Assembly (NCBI GenBank): GCA_016758905.1
Contig: JAEPQZ010000010.1
Coordinates: forward strand, 124,001 to 188,000
Direction of reading: 5' to 3'
DNA length: 64,000 nt
Origin: Umbelopsis isabellina
Lineage: Eukaryota; Mucoromycota; Umbelopsidomycetes; Umbelopsidales; Umbelopsidaceae
In this document: positions 45,917 to 60,202 of the stretch, piece by piece
Numbering within the stretch: position 1 is the stretch's first letter
Layout of the letters: each line of letters begins with the position of its first letter
Notes under the pieces: model-generated
Told to the model about the DNA's origin: nothing
Databases searched by the model: none
Seen by the model: only the letters and a program-made list of their open reading frames with translations
Position numbers and translations under genes: made by a program

Positions 45917-47376
45917 ATGGCAGATTCACCGTGAGTTAGGACATTCAGCGACACTGCCAAAATCTTATTGTTTATGCTAACTGCAACACACATAGACCGA
46001 CATTCTTCAGTCAGAGCCTGTTGCCCGAAAACTCCGAACAGAAAGTTAAATCATACCAAAGGCGCCATAAGCGGAAGCGAAAGGCAGCACGTAGCGACGA
46101 AGCTGAGGAAATCCTTGTCTTTGGTTATGAAGCCCATATATTCAATGATAACCCAACAGCCAAAAAAATTGAAAACGGGAAATTTCTTATACCATGGCAA
46201 GGCGTGAAAAAGGATCCCATTTTACTAGACAGGTTAGAGCATCGCGTTGATTATAATTGCATTTCTTGTATTTTCCTCACTCTGATTTTACTCGAACAGA
46301 TACGATGCTAGAAATCTGCTAGATGACCTTATGGTACTTAGCAGTCGAAAGAGTGTGAATGACGATTGTGAAGAAGAGGAGGAAGAACTGGATGCGGAGC
46401 GATTTGCTGATTTAGATTCGGATGAAGAAAAACTCTTCGATATGAGCGATGAGGATGAAAGGGATCAATATGTTGGTGAGCAAAAATTTCAATACCATTA
46501 AAGGCAAGCGATTTCAAACCAATAGTTGTCACGTAGAGGAGAAGCGGAAGCGAAGGAAAATGGAAGAGGAGAACAAGGCTTTTCAGTACTCTTATGATAG
46601 TCAAAACCAATCGAATGGCTCACAAGGCGGTCTGTCTGAAGAGAAAACCATAGAGGAGCCTGCAGAAGAAATTAACTGTAGTTTTCGAATACCTGACGAT
46701 ATCCAAAAAGTGAGTTCAGTGTGAATCCAACAATATTATTACGTGCAGGCACATTAACATGATCGATAGCCCAAGACACAAAAGCAAGTGGATGTCATTG
46801 AAAGAACCGCCAAATTTATAGCTACTTCTGCTTCTGAATCCTCGCATATGGAGATCACAATACAAGCAAAACAAGCAAGCAATCCTATGTTTGCATTTTT
46901 GAACAAAGACCATCCACTGCACAAATTTTACAAGCATGTGCTATGGTTATCCAAATCTGGGCTAGCAGGCTATGGAAGTAGCGATAGCGAAAGCGACTCG
47001 GAAGAGCAACAGTCTAAAAGCGTGGAAGGCAACGTAAGCAGTGAAAGCAAATCAGAACAGAGGTGCGTAATGCAACATTCGAGAATTATACTACTAAGAC
47101 TTGCTACTAAAATGGTATTCCTTCGATTTGCACAGTGGTGAGGTGGAACAAAACAACGCAGATATTTATGAAGTGATTACCAAGACTGCTGCCTTTGTGG
47201 CCAAGGCTGGCTCATCTTTGGAGAGCAAGATAAAGGAGAAGAACTTTGGCAATCCAAAATTTGCTTTCTTGAATCCTTGGAACGAACTTCATGCTTATTA
47301 CAGATCACAAGTAGACTACTTCATATCTCAGGGAGGTGCTGACAATTCGATGCAGTCTCCACCGACGCGACAGTAG
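45917..47376 (+). CDS. SURP-domain splicing regulator (SFSWAP homologue)
   Basis: RNA-binding regulator of alternative splicing. Exon 1 is MADSP (45917), spliced to PTFFSQSLLPENSEQK. The N-terminal DRY_EERY-type domain is seen as EEILVFGYEAHIFNDNPTAK, then LIPWQG and ILLDRYDARNLLDDL. Acidic stretches precede two SURP modules: IERTAKFIATSASESSHMEI with NPMFAFLNKDHPLHKFYKHV, and VITKTAAFVAKAGSSLESKI with NPKFAFLNPWNELHAYYRSQ. A Ser/Glu-rich linker (SSDSESDSEEQQ) separates them. The expected metazoan RS tail is absent: the protein ends SMQSPPTRQ shortly after SURP2. The DRY_EERY plus two SURP combination makes SFSWAP the best call. Confidence 0.85.
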
Positions 47377-47610
47377 GGTCCTCAATCAATCAATCTAAGC
47401 AACTAATACCCAACTCAATGCAGTATAGACAACATCTGTAGACGACAACTTATTACAATGCCCAGTCACCAGCCGGCGACCGAACAGAGCACATGTTAAA
47501 ATCAAATGTATAGGTGTTGAAATATGATTTTTGATTTATCAAACATTTTATTTCGTCTATGCACAGTTATTACAAACTTTTATGTCAAAATATATCTTGT
47601 ATATAGTCTA

Positions 47611-48363
47611 TTATAAGACAAGCTTCCTAGAAAGAATGTGCTTGTTAACAAATTCTCGGGCAGTCGTTTCACCCTAAGGAAAAGCTATATTAGCAAAGTT
47701 ATACAAGCCGCATACAACATCTGATATTGAACTCACCTGATCATGGTAGATGGCTCCAATCAATGCCTTCAAAGACCCTGCTTTGATTGAAGCAACTCCA
47801 GATGCTTCAGTATCTGGTGGCTATGATCGAATAAAGAGCTTTAGTATACTGATGAGGTTAATATCTGCTAAATGGTATTGTGACGTACCAATTGGTATTG
47901 AAGGCATTCTGTAATTTCGAGATTGTCCGCTACACTGGCGAGGAACTTGGTTTCGTTGTATCCTTTCAAAGCGCTCTTCATCTTTTCTTCGCCGGCGTCT
48001 TTTGGTACTGAGGTTGCGACATAGAAACCAAGTACTCGGTTGCCATATTGTATCAAATTTTCATTTGTTGGAACGGTACCATAACGAAATGATTTGTGGG
48101 TCAATGCTTGTCCAAGGATATCGCTTTGGTTGAAAGTTATTTGAAGTCGTGATGCAAGTGAATTGAGATTCTCAGGTGTTGTGGTATGTTCTGTCGACTT
48201 TGGAAAAGCCCTGAATGCAGAGCTGTGAAATGTTTGTTGGCGAGCGACTATAAACCAGGTTTAGGAATTCAAAGTTTTGTACATTTTATTTCCATGACAT
48301 GAAGTAGTTACCTTGCGATAACCAAGCGCTGCTCCTCTGCATTGATTTGGCAAACATTGACAT
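47611..48363 (-). CDS. RNase III-fold mitochondrial ribosomal protein (mL57-like)
   Basis: The start MSMFAKSMQRSSAWLSQ (48363) is a mitochondrial leader. After a short intron come ARQQTFHSSAFRAFPK and NLNSLASRLQITF. The RNase III-type core reads LGQALTHKSFRYGTVPTNEN with LIQYGNRVLGFYVAT, then SIKAGSLKALIGAIYHDQGE, and the C-terminus is REFVNKHILSRKLVL. The acidic catalytic residues of true RNase III (ERLEFLGDAVL) are replaced (NLIQYGNRVLG), so it should be structural. Mitoribosomal mL57 (yeast Mrpl15) fits best by size and the YGN/LGR-like motif; mL44 is the alternative. Confidence 0.75.
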
Positions 48364-48601
48364 GTATTTCAAAAAAGTTGTGCTGGTTTGCTGAAGGTGA
48401 GGATTGACAGTCTTTGGGTGGCTTTGTCTCGAGGCAAATTTTGTGACTATTAAATGGTTCGTGCCTGCAGCCAAATTTGGCTTTTCCAGATTTCTACAAG
48501 CTCTTGGGTAATTGACACCAAAGGGTTTTATTAAAAGAAACTGCGCTTAGCTGTTATAATATCTATAGCTTAGTTATATACATCTTCTATGGAAAGCTTC
48601 C

Positions 48602-51600
48602 TTAATACTCGGGCCTGACTCTACGAGACCAGCGCATTACAGTGCTTTCGATCTGCGAGAAAAACTCTTCTCGACTCTTCTTATCGGAAATGATGATGAA
48701 GGGTTCCCATGCTCTGCTACGAAGATAAATAGCAATACCAGTAGGTTCGCATTTTATGGTTTGGATTTCCGTAAATGGCTCTCTCCAGTCCACTGTTAGT
48801 CGTCGGATTCTGATGAGCATGATGGAAGCATCAGTCAAGATAGCAACTACTTCGTTATCCTGGACTTCACAGTGACTGATGTAGTTTTCAGAACTGTACT
48901 GGCCACCTTCGGCCATCTTCAGCCAAAATTGTCCTTGCGCCTCTCTTCGGGAATATTGTTGGAGAATACCGTCAGCTCCCACATGTCGCGGTGCTCTTAC
49001 ACGATCAATAATGTCATCATTAGCAGTAGTGGTGTTGCGGATACCTTCTGTGACATTGCTTGCAAGATCAAATACGCCAACCATTGGTTTAGTTACAGCA
49101 CCAACGAGTCCCTTTCCGACACCAGTGAAGAAACCACCGACGCCATCCTTTTCTACACCTTCGATAGGACGTTTCTAAGATATCACGTTAATATGTTACA
49201 TATTGATTCGTAATATTTGGCTTTCAATGGACAAGCACTCACCACAAGACCAGCCATACCACTTGCAAAACTATTCGCAAACGAATTGGCTCCGGCAGTT
49301 ACGCCATAGAGAGCATGTTTGGGACGATTTCTGGTCATATTGATACGACGACGGTCTTGGTATGCTCTGTCCATAGTTGCGACGGACAGACCTTTACCAA
49401 TGCTTCCAGTAAACTTGGTGAAAGAATCGGAGAAACCAAACACACTCTTTTTGACAAATCCACTGACGCCTCTAGCAATACCAATTCCCAAGTCTTGAGG
49501 ACGATCACTCATGATCATACCTTGATATGGTTCATAGAAAAGTTCGGCAACACCAGAGCTGAGAGTGTTGAATAGACCAACCGGGTTTCCAAGGAAATCT
49601 GCTGATCCAAGGACCTTATGGATTTGAGAGATGAATTGATCTCGGTAGTGCAAAGTAACACGATTGACCAAATCAGAGCCGTTGACGCGCATATTCTCAG
49701 CAGCTAATGCATTAAAGCGAATTGGTGCCTCCTATTGAAATTTCATGTGGTTAAAGAAAGGAACACTGTTAGCATTTCATAACGAAGGTATTTCTTACGT
49801 TAATGTTGCCTATGGCCATTGTCAAAACATTGATCAAAAACATGATGGCGGAATCACCAGTTGGTCTCTCATCAAGAATGTTTACACCCTGTGTTCTTAC
49901 GAATGACAAGTTGAGTTTGACGGGTTGAATATTGAACGCCTCAAAGTAAAGCAGGGCAACATCATCTGTGGTTTTTGGTTCAGGTATATCCAAATTTTCA
50001 TCACACAATTGCCTGTAGGAAGATAGTTTAGTGACCTGTATATCATAGATTGTGTGAGCAAATATAAACTTACACTTGGGTTTCGGCTGCATTCCATCCG
50101 GCCACATCAAACTGTGTGAAGTCAATAATAGCATATAGGAAGTCTTCATCCATTTCAAAAGTCATTTCTTGTAGCAAAACAGAGAAATACTTGAAGAACA
50201 GGACTCCGTGAGCTAAGGGAAAATTTATCAGTATTGGCATGGTAAAGGTACTTCATTAATACTATAACGCAAAGTTTACGTACTGTCATCTTTCACGCGA
50301 TCAATACCAAGTTGGAAAGTAGGCACCATCAAGCTGCCATCTGCATTCTTTGGTAGAGCTGATGGATACAGTAAGATGGGATATATAGATCCGAAAAGTT
50401 GATTGTCGATTTGAAGCCACTTGATGGTTGTACGCAAAGACGTATACATGTTGGAGTCAGTCAGCTTAACATCAAGGTCGCGAGCAGTAGCATACGCGAT
50501 TTCCTGCATGTGTTTGTTAACAACAGACACGCCGATGCCAGCCAGTTTGATAATAAATGTGAAGTTAACAATGTGCTGTACATCCACAGTTTCGAAACCT
50601 TCGCGAGCTGACGAAGCAACAGATGATGCTGACGATGCAAGCTGTTTCTGTGGCCGGTAAATACTTTGGGATTGATTGTAAGTAGAAAGTCGCAAAACTT
50701 GTGTAGATCCTTGGGCAATAACATCAATAGACATAATGTCCCAGCCACCATCTCTGGTCTGTAATTCGCATATGATGAGTAAATACTGCGTTATCGCAAA
50801 CTGTTATGTGTCCAGAGCACTTACGCGATGGCGAAAAGGTATTTGGTCACCAATTTCCTGAATATTTATACGTCTCTCTCTTCCATGGACACTCATGATG
50901 AGCTGCTTATCTTTCACAGCAGGCATATCCCACGAATATCGCATGGAGTCATTGCTCTTGAGTTGATATTTCCTAACTCCTCGAGTTTGTAGATGGTTAC
51001 CGTACTCATCTTGCATTGCAGGATCCTAATTCATGTATTAGTCCAGATATATCAAAAAACCCCTATACTTGATCAATTTCCCTACCTCTTGGTAAAATAG
51101 AACATCTTCCGAAGTTTCGTTTACAATCAGATATGGCCACTTGCCCTTTTCTTCCTTGAAATTAATGAAGATTGTGGCATCTTCTAAGATCATCGAGACC
51201 TTCATGAGGGTAGGTGGAGATCCATCTTCGGAATCGAGTCGTACATGAACCTTACCAATATCTTGAATACTAAATGGTGAGGACCATGTGTTACTCACGC
51301 CTGGGAACTTGATCGACAATTGCTTTTCAGCACTTTGGCGTAAGAAGTATAGCGGAGATGAGTTGTTCGCTTCCAAAAGTGAATCAGACCTTGAGCCAGG
51401 CTCACGATACTTGATATCATGACCAGAATCGTTGCGCAAGATGTAACGAGGTGTGAATGTGATCAACTTGGTAAGCTTGTATTTTCCTTGACCTTCTTGC
51501 ACAGAGACACCGACATGGAACTCTTCGACACGATTGATGGACGGTAACGCGACATCTTGAACACTTCCAACTGCTTCTAAACTTAGAGGCTGACTCCATC

Positions 51601-54600
51601 CTGAATCAGGTACCTGAATCAAACAGCGATTTCTGTTATCCATCTTAGAATAAGAGAACATAAAGGGCTCGGCCTTTCGGTCACCCCTTTGCACAGAGTT
51701 CTGACCAGCGGTGAAACGTGCACCTTGCATGAAGGGTTTAGCTTTGTAAACTATGTCACGACCAGTCTTGTTCAGCATGATGTATGGACAGTAAATGCTA
51801 AACTTGTGAGCGCCTCCGGATTCAGGTATTTCGATAGAATTGATCCTCAACGTCAATTTCGCATTATCTTTGTCCAGAAGAATCAACTTGTCGTCGATCA
51901 TCAGATCATCGGTATCTCTTGTGCTGATGATGGCAAATTCACTAGGTTGATAAGCGCTTTCTTGCATATGTATGTTCATCAACAATAAATGGCCCATTTC
52001 AACAACGTGCAGAGGACTTGTTCCAGATTTACGCAAGAAAGAGCTAAAATCTTGACCAGTATCTTTGTCCACGATACGGAAATTGAAATCATAAGGTAGA
52101 AGATTTTCTATCTCCACAGGAGCACTCAAACGGATCTTAGAACAAGGGTAGTATTTCGACAGAGGATTCTTCTTGTCGAAGCGGCCATGAATTTGGAATC
52201 GGAAAGGTGGGGGACCACGTTCACCTGGATAGCAAGCTAAAGATCTTGGACAACGATTCTGTGGAATGTCTGCCCAGTAGATCTGTTGACGACTCCAAGA
52301 GTATCCAAATCCAGCATCAGGTCTAACGCACAAACTGTGATGATAGGATGATTCGATGGGTACGGCATAGTCATCGCCCGGTAAGATCTTATGAATATCA
52401 GAAGCCATATTACCCTTGTTATCCACCATAACAACATCAACCGGCAGCAATGTCCTGTTTTCAACAACCATAGCTGAGCGGAAAGTAACAACCTTGACAT
52501 TGTCGACAAGCTTGATATCAACCACAATTCGATGGGATACATCATCTATCTTTGGTCGAAGTACATGCATATGCTCGCCTTCATGGTCAACAGGTACATT
52601 CTTGAGACTTTCCCATAGGGGACCGCCTTGCATTTGTAAACCAAGCATATTGTTACCACGATATTTGGCTTGACGTCGGGTTCGCCAGTCATCGAATCTC
52701 CATGGAATCTCTTGCCCATTGGCCAGAGTCTCGACAACAGTATTATTGTTGTCATCGTCTACTATACTCCAGACATGTAGTTTGTAGCCAGTCCAATTTC
52801 TGAAAGTATATGGTGCAACTGAGCCTCTGTTTGCACCCAAAGAAGCATCCTTCTGCTGATCCCAGGTAGACAGAGAGGACAACATAGTCTCAGTGAATGT
52901 ATGTGTGCAATTGATTTCCAGCATTTTGCGAGAAGAAATCTGCATTCCATACGGTTCATCGCTTGATGGCTTGGACAATTTCATATTGAATTTCCAAGGT
53001 TCTACAAGAGGTTCCCAATGTGAGTTTTTGATATTGAAGAAGTTTGCATACGATTGGAAGTCCACATCGACCATGAGTGACTTTGTCCAATCCGATGCCT
53101 TGATTGAGAATTGTTCAAGGTTCATATCAACGAGAGGCAACTCATGAATGTCTTCGATCAAAACCAGGCGCATGCCTTGGAAAGTGGCTTTGAGCATTTC
53201 GTTAGCTACTCTAGGACCAGAAGCATCTTGTGATGAATGCTTGTTTTTATGTGGCATGTTTGCCAGTGTAGATGCTGTGGAATTGATGGATTTGCGCTTC
53301 ACCATGGTGGCAACAGCTTTGTCATCGGCGTTATCATCGCCATTAGATGCTATGCTGTCTTGGGAATCGACATTCAGTAGTTCGATGACCTTGTTAATAA
53401 TGCCCCAAATGAGCATGGCATCCCGATAGGACAATCGAAGTACAAGTGGATCAACGTCAACGATGTATGACAAGATAGAGTGTTCAGGTGTAGATGATTT
53501 ATCATCTCTGCTCATAGAGATATCAAATGTATCAATAAAACTGAGTGTCGTCTCCTTTCTCTTATCCATTCGACACAAGAACATGCCAGTCTGCTTTATG
53601 ACTAGAGCCATAATGCTTTGTTGGGAAAACATAATTTGCTGAGCTGACAGAATAACAGCCTCGGATGATGGAGAGCTTGGGTTGGCAAGCAACACAGCTT
53701 CGATATCTGTAATGTTGATACGATATGACAGCTCCATACCGGGTTGCTGCTCATTCTGAACAGATGAAACGGAAGTTCGGCGTGCTGTTGGCGATGGCTT
53801 GCTTTGCGTTTCATATGCATATTTCTGAGCATTAGATTCAGGACCAAATGGAATGGTGATAAAATCGCGCAGAGAGAAGACGTGATCCACAGACAAAATA
53901 ACCTTGGGACTATGTAGCTCAACAATGACGATTCCATGTCGCTGTGGCTCTGGCTTCGAGATGTCTATATGAACAGAGACCTGAGGGTCGGACTGCTTAT
54001 TGGCGGGCATGATTTCCTTGTATCGGCTCTTCAGTTCTGGTCGAGTGTCACTCATATTCATAGACTGGATATCAATATCCAACTTCATTGACGTATCTCT
54101 AGCCATATTCAATGTCATCTGACTCTCGTTCAAAGAGAATTTAGCCAATGACATACTAGCCATTTCATCACAGTTGTCGGCATCCTTGGAGAACAATTCC
54201 AAGTACGTCTGCTTCATGTTCATCACCATCTGAAGGCGAGTAATTTCCGCGTAATTGCCCAGGGTTTCATCTACGTCTTCCTCATTAGCACTAATCTCCT
54301 TATTAGATACATCTGCTCCTTGACTAGTATCCTGTGACTCGTTCTCATTGGGCGGTCCACTCAAAGCTCTTGATACAGCATTGATGGTTTCTAGCAATGA
54401 AGCAAACTGCTGAGGAGTCAAATTCATTCGTACATCAGAGATGTCACCCAACACTTTGATGTCCGGGCGTTCCGCCAAAGTACCATCTGAATACTCAATA
54501 TCAAAAGATAAGTCAATATCGTTAATGATAGGGAGCTGATTTGTTAAGTTTTGTTCATGTACTGGCTTTGATGACAAGCTGATGGACTGGATCTGTGCCT

Positions 54601-57600
54601 TAATCTTGTTAAGATAACCTTGAATTGAATCATCATCCTCAAATGAGTTCGTTGCTGATATTTCTCCCAATCTAGCCACAATGATGTTTGAAGCTGATTT
54701 GGATGTTGCACCAGGGAATTCAATGATGGGAGACTTGATCAAGAAATCAAAATGTAATTTCGTGACGGCTTGCTGTAATTGCTGAGCAGATTCTATGGCA
54801 GCTTGGCGAGCAGAATCATACACAGATTTCATTTCAGCGAAAGTCGAAAGGAATTGCAGCACTTGACGGAGGGGTTCCTCCAAGAAAGTGACTTGCGCAG
54901 CGCCAACTCGGAAAAACAAAAGTTGGTCATAACCAGGGTAATTTGCAGCAGTTGGAGAGAAAGTCTCAAAACGGAAATCTGCAAGTTCATCTCCCTCCAT
55001 AGTTAACAGCCTCTTGTTGGATTCCCTCAAGTGGCTGGGCAACTGATTATGTAAATCGTTGGTAAGAACAAAGTTACCAAACCTAGCTGCTACCTGCAGC
55101 TTTTCTTCATACATCAAGATGTCCATGGTACCATGAGAAAGCGCACCAGTTGCCAATCTAGTACCATTATTGTTTAGAATGAGAGTGACGCTTTCCAATT
55201 TCAAGTCCACTTTGATATTGCTACTCTGTTGAGCTTGGTTCGCCGCTACTGTGCGGACAGCCTGTTGAGTTTCAGCGTCAGCTGTCGATGATAATCGCCT
55301 TCCCAAGAAGCCTGCATTTGAGGACGACCTGGGCTTTCCAAGATTAGCGCTGGTTGTTTGGTCTCGTCTTCCTCCATCACCAGAAGCAAAGGTGGTCAAG
55401 ACAAAGTTATACAATCTCAACACAGAGCTCTGTGTTACAATGAGATTCAATGTCGAAAGGGTCACATCAGCCGTTTGCGTGATGTTATTGTACTTTTGCT
55501 GCAGCTCCGGACTTTGCGGGTTCACACGTATGTAATGAACATTTACAAGATTCTTGGAGTCTCGTACTTCGTCATCAGTATCATCAATGCTTTCAGAAGT
55601 AACGAGATATTTGAATTCGTGACCATGGGACATTCTATCTACAACATTGAGTGATTTGAGAGCTACTTCCACATCCATGTGATATGGCAGAAGAGCAAAT
55701 TGAAGCTGGAAATGTTGAAAGATAAGATCGCAAAGAAGCTCTTCCTTTTTCCTTGATCCTTTGGCGACTTCGCTGACAGTTGCTTGAACTTTATCAACCT
55801 TAAACTCAAACACAAATAACTTCTGTTGCAAATTCACCCGGGGTGTGCCTTTGCCTTTACGAATCGTGGCATTGTCATGATCTTGTACTTCGGTATCAAT
55901 GGTATTGGTAGATTGAGCTACCGAAGCAGAATCGTCGTCGTCGCTTGTTTCCGCTTCACTCTCAGAGTCAATCAGCACTTCACTTTGAGACCATAATTTC
56001 TTGGCCAAAACATTACTCCTGGATCCATGTCTTTGAGCAATGTCCCCTGTTTGACCTATCTGCTCGCCTGTCTGGCCTTCATCCGATATAGTACTCGGTT
56101 CATTCTCGTCTTCGGATTTTGGAACAATTAGGTCTATAATGGTCATCAATGTACGATATTTGCGATCAGAAAAGCTAACGGATAGAAGGGGCAAGTGACC
56201 AGAGACCTTGAAACGAGTCATCTCGGTAGTCGTGGGCAGAATACACATTTCCACCAGGAAAGTCATGTCAATACGCTCCACAAGATGAAGATAGTCATTT
56301 TCTGATTTGGGATCTTGAATTTGCTCTAAACAAGCCTCTACCGAATGGCCGATAAGAGCTTTGGTTTGAGTCAATTGGACAGTAAATTTGTCGTACATCA
56401 AAGATTGAAGCTGGATATGATCTTCTGCATTGTAATTCTCTTTTGACTTGGATTTCAGCGCATCCAAGGCATCAGGTGGAGCAAGTTTACTCTCAACATT
56501 GATATGGCCAGCATCCAGCACGATAACTTCAGTATTCGATCGGGTACAATCTTCAGGGATGGCAATGATTGGAGCATCCATATCGACACGCAAATCCAGT
56601 GTGGTGTGTTGCTCAACCGCAAACTCCAATCCAGCTCTTGTTTGTTTCCTGATGCCTTCAAGCGTGTCACCAGCGACTTCAATCAATGCATTGATACTGT
56701 CCATTCTTGATTCAGGTGGCTTGAAGAATGATACTACCTCTCCAATGATGGAAGGATTGTAGACGATCTCAATATGATGCATCTTCAATGACAGAGCGTT
56801 ATCTGCTCTTCCATCCAAGGGCTGATGCTCAAAATCGACTGAAAAGAATGGCTGACTTCGGCTGGATTGCCATTTAGAGATAGAATGATAAGGAGAATCT
56901 TCATCATTTCCAGATTCTTGCTTGTCCTTGACGCCAATCAACTGTCGATAAAGTGTACCTTCAGTGATATCATCATATAGACGTACATCGCCTAATGCTG
57001 CAGTGGCTTTGAAGCCTTCCACATACTGTATCAGATTGGTCGTAACCATATCAAACACCAGGGAACCAAGCACAACAGGATTCTCGCTGTGTGGCTCTCT
57101 CTTCAACATGAAAGTGCCTTTGTTCAAAGTCGTCTTCAAAGATATGTTCATGGTGTCTTTAGGGAAGTCGACCGCCTCAGTAACGACGGCCTTTTCTTCA
57201 TCGTACTCAATGGCGTCATATAGCTCTTGACGTTGCTCATCAGTCATCTGAAGTTCTTCTTCATCATCATCGCTAGAAGGATTTGCAGCCGCGCCATACC
57301 ACCAACTACTGATCCATCCTGCTTGATTAGGGTGCTTCGCTGCAGCTTTCTTCCTACGTTCTTCTTCTACTGCAATCACTGCACGCTCCCGACGCAATCT
57401 ATTTTTGGCTATACTGCGATAAAAGCGGATATCTTCGTAGCTCAACTTTTCCTCCAGCTTATTTAAAATTGCAACTTGTTCTTGTGTGGCTCGATGAAGT
57501 TCGTTTGCCACGTAACAGTCGAGATAGCTGATCCTATCGTCTCGACGCTCTTTGAAATGATCCCAACTCCATCTGTAATGCGCGTCATGAATCTCTGATA

Positions 57601-58959
57601 ATACCGCATTACCAGCGAATTTGAACCATTCTCTTGGGTTTGTTTTGGGATTACTGCCTTTGGGGGGATGCCAATGGTGATATTGCTGTTTCTTCAAGGT
57701 GGCATGGAAAGTATCTACCATAGCAAGAATATCTCGATACTGTTCATCATCTAAGACGAAGCCCAATTCATCGAACAAAAGCGTAGCATCCAGATTTGGC
57801 GTGTCTCCACCGTATCGCTTATTGATATTAACCTGAACGACAAAATCAATATTGTATCATGAGGGATAGATTCTATAAAAGCAATACTTACTCTACCGGT
57901 TCCTGATACTGGTTTCAAAATATACTGGTGTTCTTTGGGAGTATTGGATTTTGTAGTAATCTGTAGCGCATAACAAAACGTGAATACATCATTGCTGATC
58001 TATGAACTAGCCTTAAAGTTACTTACAAGTTCCTGGAAAGCAGCCATTGCATCTTCTTGACCAGCCAACGATCTAGAGTCAGTATTCCAATAGATGGACA
58101 ATGATTCCAAAGTTGCCAGCTAAAATGCGAAAATTCGCTCAACAAAAATCACATGGGTAATTTGTACATGATTTTGGCGCAGAAAGACACTGTACCTTGT
58201 GAATAGTATTTGTCGCTTCACTGATGAAAGTCGGAACCCATTCTGAATTGGTTGAAATGGCACTCAATTCTCCAAGAGTGACACCGGCTGCGAATGGCTG
58301 ATATTGATCTGAACCTTGGTCCTCGTAACGAATATGGATATTCTTCATCGAAAACTGCAGGTTATCAACTATCTTGGTGGTAAGCTGGTTGATAAAACTC
58401 TCATTCTTGGCTTCTTCCTGTGGGTCTACAGTGCTAGGAGGAGCGTGTTTGGATGGGTCTGATAGAAGCTCTGCGTTTGTAAGTTTGTCTTTCTTCAACT
58501 GTTGATTTCGCTTGTTCCTCTCTTCTTCAGTCATCTAAAATAGTTGGCATATTTATTTATACATGAACAATTCATATGATACGTTGGTTGAGGCACTTAC
58601 GTTCAATTCATTCCTGGGAACTGCCAAGAGATATACATTATTGATGTACACTTTGACTGGCTTGTTCCTGAGGTTGGACCATGGTATGCTCAAGGTGAGT
58701 TCACCAAGGTGGCCCTCAAGCACATCAACAGGAAGGTCAAACTTATCGAGAGCTTCTCGTTTAAGTTGTAAGTCTCGCAATACCACATCGCCTAAACAGA
58801 TTAACGCATTTCAATAAGGTGAAACAAACCAGGCCACTTCTCTGTACAGTGTGCTGTCCTACCTGACCATATGCCTATTTGTAGTTGGTTGTAGTTTAAG
58901 TTGGATACATATGCTCCGAGAAAGCGATTTAATAGAGTTGTCACAAGAGATTCAAGCAT
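48602..58959 (-). CDS. VPS13: Vps13 bridge-like lipid-transfer protein
   Basis: Giant protein (roughly 3,100 residues) that carries bulk phospholipid at organelle contact sites. The start is fixed by the chorein N-terminus [20 protein letters not shown] (58959), then [19 protein letters not shown] and [20 protein letters not shown]. The first five introns fall in the N-terminal 1.2 kb, after which one exon of 6.7 kb (51038-57778) holds the middle repeats. The VAB/SHR-binding region is seen in [36 protein letters not shown] and [18 protein letters not shown]. The C-terminal ATG2_C-like helices ([19 protein letters not shown]) and PH-like domain ([18 protein letters not shown]) end at 48602. 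All parts are in frame. The middle contains acidic low-complexity insertions. Confidence 0.95.
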
Positions 58960-59343
58960 CTCATATGACAATTACTTCTAGTTATATATTACACGAAACA
59001 AAAAGGTATGGAGTTCACGTCAAATTGCGGACCCACATTTATGGGCTAAGAGCACCCACAGTCACTAACAATTCATCATTACGTATTGGCTCTGACATTT
59101 CGCTATATACCTCTTTTAGGTGGAAATTCGGCAATACCAACACATTTTCGATATTTAATTACCAAAGCATACGACACAACGAGATTCTGTATCGCAACAA
59201 AAAACACAAATAGTATGTATGTTATACTGCTTTCACAATGTGAGTGGATATTCGGTCAATGAGATCCTCCAAGTTTAATCACAGACGATTACAGTGAACA
59301 AAAGAACTATAATACAAAGGCGGGGTCTACTCCATAATATTAT
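58960..59343. other. Intergenic, VPS13 promoter / Trs33 3' flank
   Basis: 384 bp. AT-rich and without a protein-like frame. A plus-strand open stretch overlapping the VPS13 first exon is antisense shadow. No motif stands out. Confidence 0.4.
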
Positions 59344-60202
59344 TTTATGATTTAGCAATTTTGATTTGAAAGGTACCTGTATGATAAGTTTTGAATGAGC
59401 ATGGCGAAGGATAGATGATATAGGGCTTCAATAATCAACTTACATTGAGGCAGATTGGATGTTTCGGCCATTACCACGCTTGATACACCTAAGTTTGCCA
59501 GGGCACCTCTTATGACTCCACACGGGAACCAGAGATACTGCAGAGCACGCGGTTATTTGGGAACCAGAAGAACAAAATCATAGCACATGCTAATTCCCAG
59601 TTAAAACTTACTGGAGTTGCTTTGGTTGAGGAATCTGCTCCTCCAATATCTGTTGCCATTCTCATGAACCACCGAAAGTTGTTATCTTGAAGTACATACA
59701 CGCCCTAGAAGTGAAGATTCAACGAAGGGTTTCCATGAATATTCTGGAAGTAACGTTCCCATATAATAATAAACCAAACATACCCTATGATTTGTTTTCA
59801 GGTTATCGACTTGTTTCTTGAACATAATGACCCACAGATCCTTGCAAATAAATTTAACAACATCCAAAGTATCGGTGAACCGTGGTCGATCAACAGTGAA
59901 CCTATTGAAGCAATTCTTGGGTTAACCACTACTGCTACAACACCAGTCAAATACAAGTCTACTTACTTTTCAACAAGACTTTGTCCAACACGATAGCCCA
60001 GCATTTCCAACTTGTAGAATACGACCTCGCGATCAATATCTTCATCTAAAGCGGACCGACACATTGCATCCACCAGTTCCATCATTAAGAAATCTAGGCA
60101 GCTCTCATTAACTAGTTTTCCACTGTTGCCAGCGATCATACTGCCATCTTCGTGACTACCGCCGCCAAAGATACCAGATGTAGACGGTGATAGAAAGGAC
60201 AT
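59344..60202 (-). CDS. TRS33: TRAPP complex subunit Trs33/TRAPPC6
   Basis: Subunit of the TRAPP tethering and Rab-exchange complex at ER-Golgi and Golgi. The first exon begins MSFLSPSTSGIFGGG and contains SCLDFLMMELVDAMCRSALD with VVFYKLEMLGYRVGQSLVEK, the Bet3-like fold start. Later exons give FTDTLDVVKFICKDLWVIMF, KKQVDNLKTNHRGVYVLQDN, NFRWFMRM, YLWFPCGVIRGALANLGVSS, VVMAETSNLPQC and TFQIKIAKS. All match Trs33, including the late FPCG...RGAL...LG block. Length is about 190 residues in five exons. It lies just upstream of VPS13 on the same strand and head-to-head with the aldo-keto reductase. Confidence 0.92.
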
